DNA of 64,000 bases, taken from positions 19,208,501 to 19,272,500 of the forward strand of contig CM074858.1 of assembly GCA_037501455.1 (NCBI GenBank), given 5' to 3'. Under the pieces are notes generated by a model, which made no database searches, was not told the origin of the DNA, and saw only the letters and a list, made by a program, of their open reading frames with translations. Below are positions 58,086 through 64,000 of this stretch, one piece after another. The DNA is from Lantana camara. Lineage: Eukaryota; Streptophyta; Magnoliopsida; Lamiales; Verbenaceae. Both the position numbers and the translations under genes were made by a program. The first letter of the stretch is position 1. Every line of letters begins with the position of its first letter.

Positions 58086-60152
58086 ACAAAAGTAGTTAGC
58101 ACGACAGATGATTAAAACATATATTATCAAAATTATTTGAATTAACAATGCGTGTATGCATATGCTATGAATGCCCGATGTACCGTTCACCGTAGAAACG
58201 AATTTGAAGCTAAGGCTTTCATGGTCTCATGATTTGGCCCGAACCCAAAAGCTAGCTCGAATCTTGGCTTGTCATTAATATCTTCAACATGTCCACTTAA
58301 GAAGCTATTTAGACCCTCGATTGGTCCTATTATTGGTTCCACTCTGATTCTTATCCCTTCTTACCTTCTTCTATCTCTCGGTTATACATTAACCGTGATC
58401 CAATCGACTCGTCTTTCCAAAATGAGTTTTAACCTACATCATCAGATTTCGGATCAGTCTTCTTTACGGTTTATGTCCCCTTCTATGATTTGGTAAAACC
58501 CTTGAATTTCGAATAACCATTTTGATTAACGATCACAGCCTTCTTGATGAGTTCTTTTCAAACAGAGTTGTGATCACCGGTTACCAAAATTTTGAGCCAT
58601 TGAGCGTAAATTTAATTCCGGCCCACTCTAATTTATAATCGAAAGGAAAACTTCCTTGCTAATTCTTGAGATTCAATTCGAGCCCTTCAACGGTTAACCC
58701 TTTTTTATTCCTTTCCTCTCAAATTCCTTTTTAAGTCATCATGGAACCGACTCTTTCCTCGTTTGATCCGAACCACTCGAGGTCAACTCCAACCCTTAAT
58801 TTCTAGAATTTGATTTTATCTCCATTTTAACCCTATCACCTAAAATGTCTTTTCTGCCTCGATTTGATAGAGCTTCGGTTGAATTAATAGTTGAAGCATT
58901 AAACGGAGAAAGTATACTAACAAGTAAACACTCGAATAATACATGTTGGTTAGGATGTCCAATGTGTGTAGCACATATTTTCAACAAGGAAGATGCAACA
59001 CGTAATCATTAAGTACGATAGTAAAACACACAAAGTAGGAATTTAAATAAGTAGATACAATGTATGATGCACGTGCTATGAATGCATTGAACCTGTCACC
59101 ATAATAGTGGCGTTAACACCATATCTTATCCTTGATCTCGACGTTGCAAGCATAAGTTGTATGGTGCAGTACGGCTTTCTCATGAACAATGATTCCCGAT
59201 CCTTATACTCTTCTCTTCCTCGTATCAACACATGCCTAGAAGTCCCGAGAGGTTGATATAGCTCCCATTCTTCAAACTTCTCTTCGTTCCTCCGCCTTAT
59301 GTCTACTTGTTGATGCATGATAGTTGGTATTTTGGTTATGCTCGCTTGCAAGGTTCTGTTGTGAATCCACAAGGTTGGTGTCTCTCCATTCCAAACATTT
59401 TGGTTGAGAAACTTCTAGCATCTCCTACAACAAATCCCGAACATGTAATTACCCTCGAACTTTTCACTTTAACTTTCCATTTTGATCACCTACTTCAATC
59501 TTCGAGGTCTCGGTGGTGAACCTTGAATGATTCGATCTTGTATTGAATATCTTCATAATCGGATTAATATGAATTCCTCGCTCATCCCGTTGCCTCATGT
59601 ATTTTTTATACGAAAGCTTCAAGTCCCCATGATGCTCCTATGCTGATAAGCTTCAAGATTTGTTTGAGAGGCCGAGATTGACGGACTTTTCCATTATCAA
59701 GGTCTTCTCTCACAATGCCGAGCGATAGAGTGTAGCATTTTGTGAGCCATGAAGGTGCAACACCCAACCTTCAAATCCCATTGACTCCACACTCTTTTTA
59801 TTGGTTAATAGAAGAAACTCGTAGTTGAGGTGGATAGTAACTTTGTTAGCATGATAACAATCTATAACCAAAGATTCAGCTCAAATATAGATACATGTGG
59901 ATTAGTATATGCTTATGACACATATTTAGATCAATCAACACTCATAAAATGCAGAATGCATCACTTAAAACAACGAAGTAAAAGTAAATCACGTATAACA
60001 AGTAATTTCCAGCAATTTGTATCAATTAACTATGAAAATTCGATGCAATGCACACGTTGACAAATTGTTCCTATATCGTACGAACTAGACTGACTCAATC
60101 ACGACATGAGAGCCCGGGTTTTGCAACCTGGGGCTCTAATACTACTTAAGGA
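58085..60152 (-). other. D internal region, non-coding
   Basis: Carries the shared blocks ATGTACCGTTCACCGTAG (58170), CTAGACTGACTCAATCACGAC (60087) and interior stretches similar to A. No gag or pol. Confidence 0.7.
60131..60144 (-). promoter_or_regulatory. Mutated primer binding site of D
   Basis: Minus strand TAGTATTAGAGC. The second base of the canonical TGG is changed, which would mispair with the tRNA CCA end. Confidence 0.7.
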
Positions 60153-61017
60153 TGTAGCACCCCAAAGGGAAGGCGCCACATCCCTCGCACTCAGACCCGA
60201 ACCGTATATGAAATGGAAAATCCATACACGTGCCAGATCAGAGCGAACGGGGACTCACTCACTCACAATGCTAGGTGGGAACTAAACTTTCGAAACCAAT
60301 TAATAACGTACAAGGAGAAAAGACAAGTGCGAAGCAAAGCATGTAATTAATTCCCAATATAAGCAATATACGGGTTCAACTAACATAATTACCTAGTCCC
60401 CGAAATTCCAACATATACCTAAATCATAAATACAATCATAAATACGGGTTCAAACTATCCGTAGAAGCCTGTCCCGAATAAATATCATAATAATTCATAC
60501 GTCCATGAAAACATAACCAAATTATCATATGCATATGAAAAGACTCCAACTCGATCAAGAGACTCGACAGACTCGACTTCCCGCCTAGCGCTCCAAAACC
60601 TGTAAAAATCTGAAAACAAAGCCGGGTTCAGTCTATAGGAGACTAGTGGGTATAAAACAGGGTATATTATAGTAATATCGCAGAATTTAAACACCCACGC
60701 ATGCAAGCTATAATCCCGTGCAAGGTTTTCAAAACATTTCCCAAGTGGGTGAAAACAAAGAAAACAACGCCCGGGATTACAACCATTAATCTTATTCAAT
60801 CATTACTTTCATACGGTCATCACGTGAGCCCGGCGAGAGGGCAAATTCTCCAACCTCCACCTCGTGTGTACAATTATTCATTTCTACATTCATTAGTGAT
60901 CATACAATCATTCATTCAGTCATAATCATGCGTTCATTCAATCGTTCGTTCAATCAATCATTCATGCAATCATTCATTACACTTATACATTTTTTCTCCG
61001 AGAGGTGGACAGGTTAG
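60153..61017 (-). repeat. D right LTR, outer piece
   Basis: TGTAGCACCCC at 60153; matches the two left pieces across the E insertion point, giving the empty site for E. Confidence 0.85.
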
Positions 61018-63250
61018 TGTAGCACCTCAATACGTAAGGATGCCACACCCCCGCCCTATAGGTCGATCCACATACAAAACGGGTAATCCGTACACGAACC
61101 AACCTATAGCGAACGGGTGACAATGCAAATAAAATGACAAGCTAGGCGGAACTAAACTTTTACATGCGATAGAATAAAGCGGAAGCATACTCTATTTACT
61201 ATCAAATATAACTATTAAAACATGCTATAACATTGATCATTCGTTAAACAACTCGTATACTAGTTCACATATCAATACATTATCATCTCCTAAAATACAT
61301 AACAAGTAACATTAACAATAATTCCTTTGAAATGATAAATAAATAAATGCAACGTGCGGAGCTCGAATGCAAGGACTCGACTCAGCTCGATTCTCGCCTA
61401 GGGTGTACCTGCAAGAACACTGCATGTATATCGATTTCCCGAATAACTCCATCATTCCCACAAACCCCATCACTCCAATAAACTCCATCACTCCAATCAC
61501 TCCATCACTCCAATAATGGGAAGGTTGCAAGCCTTCACCATTCACGATAACACGATAACATGATACCCGCAGCGTTAGGATTCTAGAGGTGGCTCCTACG
61601 GGTTCAGGAGGTGGCTCCCACACATGTAGCAGTTTGCCCCGCAGGTTCAAGAGGTGGCTCCTATGTGCGCAGCACGTTGTCCCGTATAGCACTTAGCTCC
61701 TGCGGCTGACGAGCGGTACACTGTAACACGGTAATCACGATGCACGCATTGTTTTGCATGATCACGACATTAACACGATAATCACGGTACATGCATTTCT
61801 TTGCCCGACTATGACATTAATCAAGCTACACGTATTGCTTTGCATGGGCCTGACTTGCTTGCTGACAGGTGACACGACGTCTCACGAATGCGTGAACGTG
61901 CTCATTGATCCCAATCTCCGCCCTGGAGAACAACTGGAGAAGAAACATAAATATTTGTGCACTCATGAGACTATAACTCGATAATGTTACCAAATAGAGC
62001 ACACGGCATGATCAAGTGACGAAATGGCATGCAACGAACAATGTAGCATAATATATTCATATTATGACATGTAATCGATCATATACTAGCATGTTATGGT
62101 CAATTAAATGATTAGAGAAGGAATTGGAATTGTTACATTTATGCAGAAACATTCTGCCCCTCCAGGGGTCTGGGAACGGCCGTTCCGGCCCTTAGTTTAA
62201 AATGGGAAGAGTCGTTCCTAGCTACCCAAAGTGGCTTCCTGAAGATGGGAACGACCGTTCCGGCTTGTAAGCCAAAACGGGGAGGGTCGTTCCCACCCTC
62301 GCCGCCATGCCATCCTATTCAAATATGGGAACGGTCGTTCCCAATAACAAAGGGAACGGGAAGGGCCGTTCCCGTTACGCAGAAGGTACAGAAACAGAGC
62401 AGCAAAACAGGGGAGGCACGAATTTAACATCAAATCCCCACAAACACTTATAACTCAATCTCTAATTACGTAACTTCATGAGATAAACGTATATGCATGC
62501 TTGTACTACAATAAAATCCACTATAAACACCTAGTTCAAGCTTAATCATGCCAAATTCATCACTCAAGCTTATAGGCATACCATGCTCAATCAAGCTCTA
62601 ATCTTCATGATTTCAAGTGGTAAATGCATAAAATCAATCCAACATCATCATATGTATATCATATAATTTCATGAAATGAAAAAGAACCATAACCCTAGCT
62701 TCAAGCTCAAATTCAAAATTCATATAACTAGCTCATATATATCTTGAATGGAAAAGAAAAGAGAAGAGATAAAGATAGAAGATGATGATGCTTCAAAACC
62801 CATGATTTCTCCAAATTAATGGCTTGAGATGATGATTTCCTCTTCCTTTTTTGAAGGGTTGTGGTTCGGTAAGAGAAGGGAGCAAATGATCGATGATCTT
62901 GGGTGAGAAATGATCAAGGAAGCTTGAAGAAAAGATATACCGTGATTCATCCATTTTTGAAATGTGTAAATTGCTCAAATTGCTCTCTAATCCTTCAACT
63001 TATTAAGTCATGTTATCAAGGATGAAAAGCTTTGAAGATTGATCAATTAAGTCCAAGGAAATAAAATACAATTTGGTCCTTAAATTTTAAAGAAAGTCAT
63101 TTAAGGACTAGTTGACAATTAAATCATACTCGGCAATTATTTCACGCAATAAATATTTGCAAGTCATAAAAGAAATTCCCAATTTGATATGAATTTATAA
63201 AATTAGAATAAAACATAAGAGTTTAGTAAATGAAAGTTTGGGGCGTTACA
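61018..63250 (-). repeat. F: solo LTR inserted in D right LTR
   Basis: TGTAGCACCTC at 61018 and GGGGCGTTACA at 63250, flanked by GTTAG (61013-61017) and TTTAG (63251-63255), one mismatch. 2.23 kb. Weak splice-donor-like G/GTATAT (minus, exon side 62941) and a dyad cluster (62173-62373). Also contains CACTCCAAT short tandem repeats (61450-61515). Confidence 0.85.
62173..62373 (-). repeat. GC-rich dyad cluster in solo LTR F
   Basis: GGAACGGCCGTTCC (62173-62186, perfect), GGAACGACCGTTCC (62248-62261), GGGAACGGTCGTTCCC (62327-62342), a spaced pair GGGAACGG...CCGTTCCC (62352-62373), and half-sites near 62203 and 62281. All use the arm GGAACG/CGTTCC. Confidence 0.85.
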
Positions 63251-63255
63251 TTTAG

Positions 63256-64000
63256 CAACACTCGGCCACCTCAATCATTGAACAGTGGGGTTCCATGAGT
63301 TCCCCAAAGGCGCTCAGCCCCCTTTCCTCGCTAATCTCCTAGCGAGTTTCAGAATCTGTAATTTGGTTGGGACTAGCACATAAGATCACCTTCGGCCCTT
63401 GTCTCCCCGGATAGCCATATGTACCACGCCCCGGGCCCCAATACGTGCAATCAATCATTACTCGCCAAAACTTTAGGTAAGGTGTTCAGTAAAGAAAAGC
63501 GCTTAACGTTAAAATCATTGACTCCCCAAAAGACTCGACATATATATATATATAATAGTTTGGCTTAAAACATTACACATTGGGAATATATCGGGTAGTT
63601 TAACTAATAGAAGAGAAACCCACCTGTTACACCTTACCGAACGATAGCAAGAGAAAAAGAATACTTGAAAAAGGTCTAAGAACCCGACAAGTCTCCGCCC
63701 TGGAGAAAACTATACAAAAGACAACACAGTGCAGTCGTGAGACTCAAGACTCCAAATGAACCATATATGACGCACGGCAATGCATCAACTTGATGTAAGA
63801 TGCAGAAGAAGTATAAGTTATGTTATGAGGTCATATAATCAAGTAATTCATTCAAAACGTTCAATACAAGGTGGTTTCATATTCACACGTTTCATACCTT
63901 TCATATTTTGCATCGATCCGAGCCATAAGCTTTAAACAATAATTATAACACATGTTATAGCATGTTTTCAATACATTCTAGTCATAACGAAGCAAGAAGT
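63256..64000 (-). repeat. D right LTR, continuation to window end
   Basis: Matches 56781-57525, with the same GGCCACCTCAATCATTGAAC block. The LTR end lies beyond the window. Confidence 0.85.

Larger units (their letters stand above)
53121..64000 (-). mobile_element. D: non-autonomous long-LTR element with two nested solo LTRs, runs off the window
   Basis: Left LTR 53121-53749 plus 56550-about 58085 (inner end deleted), interior about 58085-60152, right LTR 60153-61017 plus 63256-64000 and beyond. The outer LTR ends (TGTAGC) and PBS-side leader match A and B. The polypurine tract and any inverted-repeat array are lost with the deletion near 58085. Confidence 0.8.

Noticed and set aside
2618..60144. 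Repeated TGGTATCAGAGC matches as possible tRNA-Met gene pieces.
   Set aside because: Only the tRNA 3'-end complement is present, always at LTR or viral boundaries. No cloverleaf sequence flanks them; they are primer binding sites.

Overview
The window is plant nuclear DNA, most likely from a eudicot with a large, repeat-rich genome. I see no intact host gene, no rRNA or tRNA gene and no bacterial-style operon. Almost all of it consists of nested LTR retrotransposons, together with small DNA transposons and one decayed endogenous pararetrovirus. Long ORFs are nearly absent; most translated frames are chance openings in LTRs. The plant assignment rests on the element families (tRNA-iMet-primed LTR elements, a Ty1/copia pol, Ty3/gypsy gag, hAT- and CACTA-like ends, a caulimovirid movement protein).

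Layout. 1-9171 (+): a long-LTR element with a non-coding interior, here E1 (5' LTR cut by the window start, PBS 2618, 3' LTR 6226-9171). 9172-11720 (-): a truncated LTR, H. 11721-14178 (-): gag, PBS and part of the LTR of a Ty3/gypsy element, T; the rest of its LTR lies at 38442-38579. Element A (14179-38436, -) is inserted in that LTR and flanked by the 5-bp duplication AGAAT. Inside A lie element B (14280-24087, -), solo LTR C (28516-31604, +, TSD GTTCA) and two small TIR elements with 8-bp TSDs. 38580-39061 holds an LTR-like fragment and a CACTA-like end. 40132-40634 is a third small TIR element plus a 116-bp tandem repeat. 40635-47517 (-) is a decayed Ty1/copia element carrying solo LTR G (45391-47247). 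48482-49348 is a non-autonomous hAT-like element with a perfect 8-bp TSD. 49720-53120 (-) is an endogenous caulimovirid. 53121-64000 (-) is element D, interrupted by solo LTRs E (53750-56544, TSD ATTAC) and F (61018-63250).

How the parts relate. E1, A, B and D share TGTA...TACA-type termini, a tRNA-iMet PBS, a conserved non-coding leader beside the PBS and no recognisable gag-pol; E1 and A also have the same polypurine tract. LTRs are about 2.9-4.6 kb and interiors about 1.2-3.6 kb. They look like large retrotransposon derivatives (LARDs), probably moved by an autonomous Ty3/gypsy relative, perhaps Tekay/Del-like.

The most unusual signals are structural. (1) Next to the polypurine tract of B, A and E1 there is an array of short inverted repeats with a conserved centre; the two arms change together from unit to unit (13 units in B, at least 3 in A, 3 in E1). 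(2) About 0.9-1.5 kb into most LTRs, downstream of a conserved splice-donor-like site, sits a cluster of GC-rich dyads. Within one LTR they share the same arm; between LTR families the arm differs, while a CG-rich centre (often CGGGCG) recurs. Both patterns suggest selection or copying that preserves base pairing or dyad symmetry rather than sequence. I know of no described element feature that matches.
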